Source: Candidatus Mediterraneibacter faecavium (GTDB lineage: Bacteria; Bacillota; Clostridia; Lachnospirales; Lachnospiraceae). From it: a DNA stretch of 64,000 nt. The position numbers and the translations under genes were made by a program. Numbering within the stretch: the stretch's first letter is position 1; each line of letters begins with the position of its first letter. The notes beneath the pieces are model-generated. The model did not search any database. It was given only the letters and a program-made list of their open reading frames with translations, and was not told where the DNA came from. The stretch lies in assembly GCA_019119995.1 (NCBI GenBank), contig DWVY01000013.1, positions 1 to 64,000 of the forward strand, given 5' to 3'. This document shows positions 39,255 to 48,310 of this stretch, piece by piece.

Positions 39255-39356
39255 AAAGCTCATAGATATGAAGCCGTTTTGATGCCGGTATCATGCTTCT
39301 TTGAAGGAATGGTACGTTAAGATCATGACATAATAAAACCAATGAGGTGAGTATTT

Positions 39357-40214
39357 ATGTCATACAGAAAACAGCAGGGATACAGAACGTGCAGGGGAAG
39401 GGGCAGCCGGAGAAAGAGAAGATCCCGGAAGACAGGCATCGGACTGCCGGCAGTTCTTATGGGAAGTGTACTGACCCTGATCTTGTGCGGACGGGGCATT
39501 ATCACCGGCGGGACCGGAGAAATAACAGGACAGGCGGCGGAAAGCCAGCCGGTCGAAAGCCGGGCGGTTGAAACTGCAGCTTCGGCAGATACGTCATCGG
39601 GGCAGCAGGACAGCCAGGCGGAACCGGTACATCAGGTGAAAGATGCACAGGAACAGGAATGGAATCTGCTTCTTGTAAATCCGTGGAATCCCATACCGGA
39701 GAATTACGAACCGGAACTGACCTATCTGAGAAACGGACAGGCTGTGGACTCCAGATGTTATCCGGAGCTCCAGCAGATGATGGACGACTGCCGGGCAGCG
39801 GGGCTGGATCCCCTGATCTGTGCATCCTATCGGACAATGGAGAAGCAGGAGGCTCTGTTTGAAGATAAAGAAGCACGTCTGATCCGCGAAGGATGCCCGG
39901 AGAATGAAGCCGGGGCTGAGGCGGCAAAGGTGGTTGCATATCCGGGGACAAGCGAACATCAGCTGGGACTGGCTCTGGACATTGTGGATGTCAGCTATCA
40001 GCAGCTGGACACAGAGCAGGAAAATACACCGGTCCAGCAGTGGCTGATGAAGAACAGTTGGAAGTACGGATTTGTTCTTCGCTATCCTACGGATAAAAGC
40101 GATATCACCGGCATTATCTATGAACCGTGGCATTATCGGTATGTCGGCAAAGAAGCGTCGGCAGAGATGTATGAACATAAACTCTGTCTGGAAGAATATC
40201 TGGAGATAAACTAA
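39357..40214 (+). CDS. M15B D-alanyl-D-alanine carboxypeptidase (VanY-like)
   Basis: LICASYRTMEKQEALFEDKEARLI; YPGTSEHQLGLALDIVD; WLMKNSWKYGFVLRYPTDKSDITGIIYEPWHYRYVG. Confidence 0.93.
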   Translation: MSYRKQQGYRTCRGRGSRRKRRSRKTGIGLPAVLMGSVLTLILCGRGIITGGTGEITGQAAESQPVESRAVETAASADTSSGQQDSQAEPVHQVKDAQEQEWNLLLVNPWNPIPENYEPELTYLRNGQAVDSRCYPELQQMMDDCRAAGLDPLICASYRTMEKQEALFEDKEARLIREGCPENEAGAEAAKVVAYPGTSEHQLGLALDIVDVSYQQLDTEQENTPVQQWLMKNSWKYGFVLRYPTDKSDITGIIYEPWHYRYVGKEASAEMYEHKLCLEEYLEIN

Positions 40215-40438
40215 TCTCTGTGATGCTCCGGCATACAGTGCGCGCATCCGTTCCTTGTGATCCCCAGTACAGAGGCGAACAGGACAGCTTCGGCGTATGT
40301 ATCGCAGGCAAAGATATTATCAGCATCTATTTTGTCAATACAGCACAGTGGTGATTCGCGGTCCAGGTCGTGGATTTCCCCTGTGCTTTTATTCAATATA
40401 AACTGTTTTCCGTTAAACGGCGCATCATTGCGGCGCAT
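40211..40438 (-). CDS. Small conserved-looking hypothetical protein (75 aa)
   Basis: RBS aaaggagttgatcttATG; MRRNDAPFNGKQFILNKSTGEIHDLDRESPLCCIDKIDADNIFACDTYAEA... Confidence 0.6.
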   Translation of the reverse strand: MRRNDAPFNGKQFILNKSTGEIHDLDRESPLCCIDKIDADNIFACDTYAEAVLFASVLGITRNGCAHCMPEHHRD

Positions 40439-40773
40439 AAGATCAACTCCTTTTATAATATATTAAAGGGAAAGCAGCGGTATGATCTGCTGTTAATTCC
40501 CAGTGCCTTTCATTATACAGTGACGTCGGCGGCAGGTCAATCTTTCAATTGGCGCTCATCCCATGAAACCGCCCGCTCGAAAAATCATACAGACATGATT
40601 TTCTCTCCCGGACAGTTTCATGGCTGAATTTTTGTAAAATGATGTGACCGGGAAGCTTTAAAAATGGAGAAAATGATGGTAAAATAGCTACATTCGGGGC
40701 GTTCGGTCCACGCCGTATCTGGAATGCGCCCATCCAAGAAAAACAAGACGAGCTAAAGCTAAGGAGGAAGATT

Positions 40774-41646
40774 ATGGCTGACTATGTGATAACAACAGAT
40801 TCCAATTCCGACGTATTGCCGGAATTTATCAAAGAGAATGATCTTACGATCATCCCGCAGTATTATTCATTCGGGGATACGGTATACGGAGACGAGCTGA
40901 ATATGCCGCCTCATGAATTCTATGAGACCATGCGCAAAGGCGAACTGCCCAAGTCCCAGGCAAATAATCCGGCGGTGATCAGGGACAAGTTTGAAAAGAT
41001 TCTAAAAGAAGGAAAAAACATACTCCATATCGCATTTTCCAGTGCATTGAGCGGCAGCTGCAACAATGTTGTCATGACAGCGAACGAGCTGCTGGAGGAT
41101 TATCCGGACCGGAAGATCATGGTGTTCGATTCCCTGAATGCATCGCTCGGCGAGGGTGTATCTGTTTACCGTGCGGTGGAGCTGTGGAAGGCGGGAAAGG
41201 CAATGGAGGAAGTGTACGACGTCCTGATGGAAGAGCGGGATCATGTGAACGTATCCTTTACAGTAAACGACCTGTATCATCTGCAGAGGGGAGGACGTGT
41301 GTCCAAGACGACAGCGGTCGTCGGAAGCCTTGTGAACATTAAGCCGATCCTCGCAGTGACATCAACCGGAGAACTGAAATCGGACGGAACAGTCAGAGGA
41401 CGGAAGAAATCCCTCAAGACACTGGTTGCGAGACTGCAGGAGTCGTTGGATTTGGAAGAGTATGGGAAAGACAGGATGGTGGCAGTTCTCCATGGCGACT
41501 GTATAGACGATGCGAAGGCGGTAGCCGACATGGTAAGAGAACTGGGATTTTCCAATATTGTCATCAACGATGTGAGCCCGAGCATCGGAACCCATGCGGG
41601 ACCGGGAGTCGTAGGGCTGATCAACTACGGTAAGAAGCGGAAATAG
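40774..41646 (+). CDS. DegV family fatty-acid-binding protein
   Basis: YVITTDSNSDVLPEFIKENDLTIIPQYYSFGDTVYGDE; FSSALSGSCNN. Confidence 0.94.
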   Translation: MADYVITTDSNSDVLPEFIKENDLTIIPQYYSFGDTVYGDELNMPPHEFYETMRKGELPKSQANNPAVIRDKFEKILKEGKNILHIAFSSALSGSCNNVVMTANELLEDYPDRKIMVFDSLNASLGEGVSVYRAVELWKAGKAMEEVYDVLMEERDHVNVSFTVNDLYHLQRGGRVSKTTAVVGSLVNIKPILAVTSTGELKSDGTVRGRKKSLKTLVARLQESLDLEEYGKDRMVAVLHGDCIDDAKAVADMVRELGFSNIVINDVSPSIGTHAGPGVVGLINYGKKRK

Positions 41647-41649
41647 TCA

Positions 41650-41734
41650 AAAAGGGACAGGGCAAAACGCGATTTGGGACGTAGTAAAATCTGATTTTAC
41701 TACGTCCCAAATCAAAGTTTGCCCTGTCCCTTTT
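41650..41734. repeat. Composite REPIN-like 85-nt palindrome (copy 4) between convergent degV and dapA
   Basis: AAAAGGGACAGGGCAAA..GATTTGGGACGTAGTAAAATctgATTTTACTACGTCCCAAATC..TTTGCCCTGTCCCTTTT. Confidence 0.92.
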
Positions 41735-42617
41735 ACAGTAATCCGAAGTCCATCATCGCTTTTCTCAGCACTTCTTTGTGTGCGTCTTCCATCTCTGTCA
41801 GAGGCGCCCTGAGCGGCCCTACTTCTTTGCCCATCATGTTCATTGCGGCTTTTACCGGGATCGGGTTGACCTCGCAGAAGAGTGCGTTGATCAGCGGGAT
41901 TGCGTCAAGCTGCATCTTTGCGCTGCCGGCAGTATCTCCGGACAGATATTTGTATACCATGTCGTGTACGTAAGCCGGAGCCACATTTGAGAGTACGGAG
42001 ATCACGCCGATCCCTCCGAGAGAGAGGAGCGGTACGACCTGATCGTCGTTTCCGGAGTACAGGTCGATATTTCCGTCGCACAGATGCATGATCTCGGCTA
42101 CAGTTCCGATATTTCCGGAAGCTTCTTTCACGCCGACGATGTTGTCTACATTTTTTACAAGTGTTGCCAGAGTCTTCGGCTGGATGGAACATCCGGTACG
42201 GCTCGGCACATTGTAGAGGATCGCCGGGATCTGTACTTCATTACAGATCTGTGTATAGTGGGCGATCAGTCCGTTCTGTGTCGCTTTATTGTAATACGGA
42301 GTTACGAGAAGAAGCCCGTCAGCCCCGTCTTTCTCTGCTTCTCTGGAGAGTTCGACCGCAGTCCTTGTGCAGTTTGAACCGGTTCCGGCGATAACGGGGA
42401 TCCGATGGTTTACTCTCTCGACCGTAAAACGTATCGCCTCGCTGTGCTCAGCTTCTGTCATGGTTGCGGACTCGCCTGTAGTACCGCAGATGATAATGGC
42501 GTCTGTGCCGCCGGCGATCTGCTCCTCAATGATCTCATCCAGTTTATCGTAGTTGATCTCCAGATCCTCTTTCATCGGAGTAACGATTGCTACACCTGCA
42601 CCTTTAAAAATTGCCAT
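41733..42617 (-). CDS. dapA: 4-hydroxy-tetrahydrodipicolinate synthase
   Basis: MAIFKGAGVAIVTPMKEDLEINYDKLDEIIEEQIAGGTDAIIICGTTGESATMTEAEH; YNVPSRTGCSI. Confidence 0.96.
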   Translation of the reverse strand: MAIFKGAGVAIVTPMKEDLEINYDKLDEIIEEQIAGGTDAIIICGTTGESATMTEAEHSEAIRFTVERVNHRIPVIAGTGSNCTRTAVELSREAEKDGADGLLLVTPYYNKATQNGLIAHYTQICNEVQIPAILYNVPSRTGCSIQPKTLATLVKNVDNIVGVKEASGNIGTVAEIMHLCDGNIDLYSGNDDQVVPLLSLGGIGVISVLSNVAPAYVHDMVYKYLSGDTAGSAKMQLDAIPLINALFCEVNPIPVKAAMNMMGKEVGPLRAPLTEMEDAHKEVLRKAMMDFGLL

Positions 42618-42717
42618 TCTTTTTTCCTCCTCTTATATTATGCTGTAGAATAGAATCACAAGATGCCGTGGGGAAAAGTGATTTGCCCGTGGCATCGCCA
42701 CAATGTGCTGTACAATA

Positions 42718-42741
42718 AAAGAAACGGCAAGATGCGCCGTC
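42718..42741 (-). terminator. Putative riboswitch-linked terminator upstream of dapA
   Basis: Reverse strand gacggcgcatcttgccgtttctttta. Confidence 0.55.
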
Positions 42742-42764
42742 CCGGAATATACTTTATCGTATAT

Positions 42765-42927
42765 CAGATAGCTCTCCATCCTGCGATGACAGTCATGCCG
42801 CTGTTTGCGTCATGCCCAGGAACAAGATTTCAGGTGTCTTATCCCTTCGGCATCTTCCCCTTTTTGATGATTTCCTATGTCCCTGATACATCCGTCATCA
42901 TACTCATGAAAAATGCGACCTCTATCC
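42765..42927 (-). ncRNA. Lysine riboswitch (L box) upstream of dapA
   Basis: Reverse strand GATAGAGGTCGCATTTTTCATGAGTATG...AAAGGGGAAGATGCCGAAGGG...CTGGGCATGACGC...GACTGTCAT...GGAGAGCTATCTG matches recalled L-box conserved blocks. Confidence 0.85.
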
Positions 42928-43034
42928 TTCGTTTCATTATTTAAAAAAATGATAACACCAGGCAGTCATACTGTCAACTGTTTTGCGGTTTATCCTTTGA
43001 CAATTCTCCGGCTTCATGTTAGAATACAAGGGCT

Positions 43035-43090
43035 TCAAGTGTGAATGACGCGGACTGGACTGTTACGATTTTCATTTGCACTTTTTTTTG
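43035..43090 (+). repeat. Stem-loop with GACTGGACTGTTA loop, followed by T8
   Basis: AAGTGtGAATG...gactggactgttac...CATTtGCACTTtttttt. Confidence 0.65.
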
Positions 43091-43212
43091 CGCAACAGCC
43101 GCGATAAGCACGAAGTGCGGTTTTACGAATGCCGCGGCTGAGCAGGTACTTTTTCGCGTTTATACGCAGAGGGATTTATTCGCAGACGTCAGGTAGAGAA
43201 AGGAGAGCCGTT

Positions 43213-44016
43213 GTGATTACGATCGGTAATTATGTGAAACCCAAGTCGCTGGAGGAGGCTTATGAGCTGAATCAGGCGCGCAGCAGCCGGGTGATGGGAG
43301 GCATGATGTGGATGCGCCTCGGAAACGCCCGGGTCAAGACAGTCATTGATCTGTCGGGTCTGGGACTTGACCAGATTGAAGATGAAGGAAATGTCATTAA
43401 GATCGGCGCGATGTGTACGTTGAGGCAGATCGAACAGTGCGAGGCGTTAAGAGACCTGTGCGGAGACGGTATTGCCGAGTGTGTCCGCCATATTGTCGGG
43501 GTACAGTTCCGCAATCAGGCTACGATCGGCGGAAGTATCTATGGCAGGTTCGGCTTCTCTGATGTACTGACTGCATTTCTTGCGCTGGATACTTTTGTGG
43601 AGCTCTATGACGGTGGTACGATCCGTCTGTCGGAGTTCGTGAACCGGAAACCGGACAAGGACATTCTTTTATCAGTCATTGTGAGAAAGAGCAAGAGAAA
43701 GTTCCGCTATGATTCCATCCGTCAGACAAAGACAGACTTTCCGGTGATCGCCTGCTCTGTCGTGACCGGAATGGTACACGGCAAGGAGACGTGGTATTTC
43801 TCCGTGGGGGCAAGACCGATGAAAGCGGCTCTTCTGGAAAAGCAGTGGGAGATCCCCGCGGATGCCTCTGAGGAAATGATCGCCGATTATGCAAGGCAGG
43901 CGGCAGCGGAATTTACATACGGATCCAATATGCGCGGCAGCGCCGGATACAGGCAGCATCTGGCAGAGGTGCTGATCCGGCGCGAGATGACTTCGATTCT
44001 GGCGGAGGAAAGATAA
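43213..44016 (+). CDS. Xanthine dehydrogenase-type FAD-binding subunit (GTG start)
   Basis: VITIGNYVKPKSLEEAYELNQARSSRVMGGMMWMRLG; RNQATIGGSIYGRFGFSDVLTAFLALD. Confidence 0.9.
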   Translation: MITIGNYVKPKSLEEAYELNQARSSRVMGGMMWMRLGNARVKTVIDLSGLGLDQIEDEGNVIKIGAMCTLRQIEQCEALRDLCGDGIAECVRHIVGVQFRNQATIGGSIYGRFGFSDVLTAFLALDTFVELYDGGTIRLSEFVNRKPDKDILLSVIVRKSKRKFRYDSIRQTKTDFPVIACSVVTGMVHGKETWYFSVGARPMKAALLEKQWEIPADASEEMIADYARQAAAEFTYGSNMRGSAGYRQHLAEVLIRREMTSILAEER

Positions 44017-44018
44017 GG

Positions 44019-44498
44019 ATGGAGATACAGTTTACATTAAATAGGAAACAGGTAACTGCTGAAGTGGGAGCGGACACCGTGCTCCTTGGCGTGCTAAGGG
44101 ACCTCGGGTGCAAGAGTGTGAAATGCGGATGCGAGACGACGAACTGCGGTCTCTGTACGGTCTGGATCGACGGAAAATCGAGACTGTCATGTTCCGTACT
44201 CGCGGCAGGCATAGACGGACATGAAGTCACGACGCTGGAAGGCGTGGAGGAAGAGGCTGCCGAGTTCGGCAGATTTCTCGCGGCAGAAGGGGGCGAGCAG
44301 TGCGGATTCTGCTCTCCGGGATTTATTATGAATGTACTGGCGATGAAGCGGGAGCTTGAGGATCCTGATCTGGACGAGATCAAAGAGTATCTGGCAGGCA
44401 ATCTCTGCCGGTGTACCGGATACATGAGCCAGCTCCGCGCGATTCAGAAGTATATGGCAGCACAGAAGGAAAAGTCCGGAAAGGAGGCGCAGGCATGA
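44019..44498 (+). CDS. Xanthine dehydrogenase-type [2Fe-2S] subunit
   Basis: LGCKSVKCGCETTNCGLCTVWIDGKSRLSCSVLA; CGFCSPGFIMNVLAM; AGNLCRCTGY. Confidence 0.96.
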   Translation: MEIQFTLNRKQVTAEVGADTVLLGVLRDLGCKSVKCGCETTNCGLCTVWIDGKSRLSCSVLAAGIDGHEVTTLEGVEEEAAEFGRFLAAEGGEQCGFCSPGFIMNVLAMKRELEDPDLDEIKEYLAGNLCRCTGYMSQLRAIQKYMAAQKEKSGKEAQA

Positions 44499-46798
44499 CT
44501 ATGGCAGAGGAGAGAAAAGATATGCGTGTCGTGAATCACGCCGTGCCGAAGGTGGACGCACAGGCGCTTGTGACAGGAAAGGCGGTTTACACCAACGACC
44601 TTGCACCGTTTGACAGTCTGATCGTAAAGATCGTAAGAAGCCCGCACGCCCACGCCCTGATCAAAGATATTAATACGGCAAGGGCTGAGGCGGTTCCGGG
44701 GATTGAATGTGTCCTTACCTATAAAGACTGTCCGGATAAAAGATTTACAATGGCGGGGCAGACTTATCCCGAGCCGAGCCCGTATGACCGTCTGATCCTC
44801 GATCAGAGGATGCGCTTTGTAGGGGATGCCGCCGCGATCGTTGCAGGAACGTCGGAAGAGGCGGTCAGGAAAGCCATGAAGCTGGTCAAGATCAAATATG
44901 AAGTGCTGGAACCTGTGCTCGATTTCAGACAGGCGAAGGACAACCCCATTCTCGTCCATCCGGAAGACAACTGGAAGAGTCTGTGTCCCGTAGGAGCTGA
45001 CAACAAGAGAAACCTTTGCGCCCATGACGAGTGCGGCAGCGGAGATATCGAGGCGGTCCTTGCAGACTGCGACTACGTGATCGACAGAGTGTACCATACG
45101 AAGGCAAACCAGCAGGCGATGATGGAGACGTTCCGCACATATACATATCTGGATGCATACGGCAGGCTGAACGTAGTATCTTCCACGCAGGTTCCGTTCC
45201 ATGTGCGCCGCATCCTTGCAAACGCACTGGATATCCCGAAGAGTAAAGTACGCGTGATCAAGCCTCGTATCGGCGGCGGTTTCGGAGCGAAGCAGACGTC
45301 TGTTTCGGAAGTATATCCGGCGCTTGTCACATGGAAGACAGGAAAACCGGCGAAGATCATTTTTACGAGGGAAGAGTCTCTGATCGCTTCATCCCCGCGT
45401 CATGAGATGGAAATGCATGTCCGTCTCGGAGCAGACAAAGAAGGCCATATCCGGGGAATCGACCTTTATACATTGTCTAATACAGGAGCGTTCGGCGAGC
45501 ACGGACCTACTACGGTAGGACTTTCGGGGCACAAGTCCATCCCGCTTTACGGACAGACTGAAGCATTCCGCTTCACCTATGATGTTGTATATACGAATGT
45601 AATGTCTGCCGGGGCGTACAGAGGATACGGCGCGACACAGGGAATCTTTGCCGTGGAGTCTGCGGTCAATGAGCTGGCACAGGTGCTCGGTATGGACCCG
45701 ACTGTTTTAAGAGAGAAGAATCTTGTCCGTGAGGGGCAGACCATGCCGGCATATTACGGGGAGACGGCTGCAAGCTGTGCGCTTGACCGGTGCCTTTCCC
45801 GGGCGAAAGAGATGATCGGCTGGGATGAGAAATATCCCTGCCGGGATATGGGCAACGGCAAAGTCCGCGGCGTCGGCGTGGCCATGGCGATGCAGGGCTC
45901 CGGTATCTCAGGCGTGGATACGGGGTCTGTTTCGATCAAGGTAAATGACGACGGCTTCTACAGTCTGATGATCGGAGCGACGGATATGGGAACAGGCTGT
46001 GATACGATCCTCTCCCAGATGGCGGCGGAGTGCCTGGATTGTGATATAAGCGAGATCGTCGTCCACGGTGTGGATACGGATATCTCTCCCTATGACTGCG
46101 GTTCTTACGCATCCAGTACAACGTATGTAACCGGTATGGCGGTGGTGAAAGCGTGCGAGTCGCTCAGAGAGAAAATCTGCGAAAAGGGCGCAGAGTATAT
46201 GGGATGCGCTGTCGATGAAGTAGAGTTCAATGGCGCGGAGGTCGTGAACTTAAAGACCGGAGGCTCCATTTCCAGAAAAGATATCGGAAATAAAGTCATG
46301 TGCTTTAATAATGAACCGCTCTGTGCATCCGGAGCATATTCGTCTCCGACTTCCCCGCCGCCGTTTATGGCAGGCATTGCCGAGGTGGAGATCGACAAAG
46401 AGACGGGCGTCGTGGAGATGGTGGATTACGCGGCGGTAGTAGACTGCGGGACCGTGGTAAATCCGAGCCTTGCCCGCGTACAGACAGAGGGCGGTATCGC
46501 ACAGGGAATCGGGATGGCGCTCTATGAGGATGTGGTCTACAATTCCAGAGGAAAGAACTACAGCAATTCCTTCATGCAGTACAAGATCCCGAGCCGTCTC
46601 GATGTGGGAACGATCAGAGTGGAATTCGAGAGCAGTTATGAGCCGACAGGCCCGTTCGGCGCAAAGTCCATCGGCGAGATCGTTATCAACACACCGTCCC
46701 CGGCCATTTCCAACGCGGTCCAGAACGCGGTGGGAGTGATCGTAAGGGAACTTCCGATCACTGCGGAGAAGGTTTACAGAGGAATGCAGGAAAAATAG
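44495..46798 (+). CDS. Xanthine dehydrogenase-type molybdenum-binding subunit
   Basis: RIGGGFGAKQTSVSEVYPALVTWKTGKPAKIIFTREES; GAYRGYGATQGIFAVES; TGPFGAKSIGEIVINTPSPAISNAVQNAVG. Confidence 0.95.
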   Translation: MTMAEERKDMRVVNHAVPKVDAQALVTGKAVYTNDLAPFDSLIVKIVRSPHAHALIKDINTARAEAVPGIECVLTYKDCPDKRFTMAGQTYPEPSPYDRLILDQRMRFVGDAAAIVAGTSEEAVRKAMKLVKIKYEVLEPVLDFRQAKDNPILVHPEDNWKSLCPVGADNKRNLCAHDECGSGDIEAVLADCDYVIDRVYHTKANQQAMMETFRTYTYLDAYGRLNVVSSTQVPFHVRRILANALDIPKSKVRVIKPRIGGGFGAKQTSVSEVYPALVTWKTGKPAKIIFTREESLIASSPRHEMEMHVRLGADKEGHIRGIDLYTLSNTGAFGEHGPTTVGLSGHKSIPLYGQTEAFRFTYDVVYTNVMSAGAYRGYGATQGIFAVESAVNELAQVLGMDPTVLREKNLVREGQTMPAYYGETAASCALDRCLSRAKEMIGWDEKYPCRDMGNGKVRGVGVAMAMQGSGISGVDTGSVSIKVNDDGFYSLMIGATDMGTGCDTILSQMAAECLDCDISEIVVHGVDTDISPYDCGSYASSTTYVTGMAVVKACESLREKICEKGAEYMGCAVDEVEFNGAEVVNLKTGGSISRKDIGNKVMCFNNEPLCASGAYSSPTSPPPFMAGIAEVEIDKETGVVEMVDYAAVVDCGTVVNPSLARVQTEGGIAQGIGMALYEDVVYNSRGKNYSNSFMQYKIPSRLDVGTIRVEFESSYEPTGPFGAKSIGEIVINTPSPAISNAVQNAVGVIVRELPITAEKVYRGMQEK

Positions 46799-46881
46799 AA
46801 AACAGATTACAATGAAAGATTCAAAAGGAGCAGTCAAGATGCAATGTCATTTAGTTAAGGTATCGGTAGGGCGCTCCTTAC

Positions 46882-46920
46882 AGAGCAAGGTATATAGAGA
46901 TATGTACCCTGCTCTTTTTT
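46882..46920 (+). terminator. Hairpin with T-tract near the IS left end
   Basis: agagcaaggtat...gtaccctgctctttttt. Confidence 0.6.
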
Positions 46921-46979
46921 GTGATTTTTTCCAAAAAACACTTGACAAACACTGAAAAATTTGCGGCGAAGCCCCTTAA

Positions 46980-47525
46980 ATGTATTACATTTTTGGAGGT
47001 AACGCTATGATATTTGCTGAACATGTTAAAAACAGTCTTTTGTCACTGATCCATGAAATGGCTTCGTTCCCATGGCTATTTGTGAAAAATCCTGCGGCTG
47101 ATTTTTCAAGAAGCAGTAAACTTGATTTTGCATCTACGATTCAATTTATTCTTTCTATGGAAAGTGGCAGCTTGAAAAAAGAATTATTGGATTATTTCCA
47201 GTTTTCCGTTGATACACCTTCCGTTTCTGCCTTTAGCCAGCAGAGAAATAAACTGCTTCTAGAGACATTTCTTTTTTTGCTCCATGAATTTAATTCCCTT
47301 TTCCCACTCCAAAAGAATTATAATGGCTATCGTTTGTTAGCCTGTGATGGATCTGATCTGAATATTCCGCGTAACCCTAAGGATGCGGATACTTATTTCC
47401 AATCACTTCCAACAGACAAGGGCTTTAACCAGATCCACCTGAACGCACTCTATGATCTGCGTGAAAAGCGTTATACTGATGTTGTGATACAGCCTGCGCG
47501 GAAAAAAATGAATCCCTTGCAATGA
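46980..47525 (+). CDS. IS4-type transposase, N-terminal ORF
   Basis: LLACDGSDLNIPRNPKDADTYFQSLPTDKGFNQIHLNALYDLREKRYTDVVIQPARKK. Confidence 0.88.
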   Translation: MYYIFGGNAMIFAEHVKNSLLSLIHEMASFPWLFVKNPAADFSRSSKLDFASTIQFILSMESGSLKKELLDYFQFSVDTPSVSAFSQQRNKLLLETFLFLLHEFNSLFPLQKNYNGYRLLACDGSDLNIPRNPKDADTYFQSLPTDKGFNQIHLNALYDLREKRYTDVVIQPARKKMNPLQ

Positions 47526-48310
47526 CTCAGATGATTGACCGCTACTGTGGACAGAAGAATACGATTTTTATTGCTGACAGGGGGTATGAAACCTACAACA
47601 TTTTTGCTCATGTTCAGGAAAAGGGGATGTATTATCTGATTCGAGTAAAGGATGGCGGCGGGGGCAGTATGACAGGAAGTTTTTCGCTTCCTGACGAGGA
47701 CGAATTTGATCATGCTATGCAGCTTGTACTGACGAAGAAACAGACGAACACAGTAAAAGCCAATCCCCCAAAATACAAGATTCTCCCTAAATCAAGACCT
47801 TTTGACTACTTGGATTTACACCATAAAAAGTTTTATACCTTGAATTTTCGGGTGGTAAGATTTGCTCTTTCGGAGAATTCATATGAGTGTATTATTACAA
47901 ATCTGCCAATTGAAAAATTCCCAGCAGATGAGATAAAGAAGATTTACGCGATGAGATGGGGGATAGAAACCTCTTTCCGGGAATTAAAATATGCCATAGG
48001 GTTAAGCTGTTTTCATTCAAAAAAGGCGGAGTATATCATGCAGGAAATATATGCACGCCTGATCCTTTATAATTATTGTGAAATCATCACGATGCACGTG
48101 GTGATCCACCAAAAGGATACAAAACATATTTATCAGATGAATTATACTATAGCAATCCATATATGCCGATATTTCCTGCGGAATGATATTTCTCCGCCCA
48201 ACGTTGAGAAACTGATACAGAAGAATCTTTTACCTGTCAGACCTGGGCGTTCAGACCCTCGCAAAGTCAAACCTAAGTCAGTAGTAAGTTTTCTATACCG
48301 AGTTACTTAA
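47522..48310 (+). CDS. IS4-type transposase, C-terminal ORF (other frame; joined at an A7 run)
   Basis: TIFIADRGYETYNIFAHVQEKGMYYLIRVKD; MRWGIETSFRELKYAIGLSCFHSKK. Confidence 0.88.
   Translation: MTQMIDRYCGQKNTIFIADRGYETYNIFAHVQEKGMYYLIRVKDGGGGSMTGSFSLPDEDEFDHAMQLVLTKKQTNTVKANPPKYKILPKSRPFDYLDLHHKKFYTLNFRVVRFALSENSYECIITNLPIEKFPADEIKKIYAMRWGIETSFRELKYAIGLSCFHSKKAEYIMQEIYARLILYNYCEIITMHVVIHQKDTKHIYQMNYTIAIHICRYFLRNDISPPNVEKLIQKNLLPVRPGRSDPRKVKPKSVVSFLYRVT

Noticed and set aside
22961-40214. Complete vancomycin-resistance cluster
   Set aside because: VanH-like, VanRS-like and VanY-like genes are separated by unrelated genes and no D-Ala-D-Lac ligase or VanX-like dipeptidase was seen.
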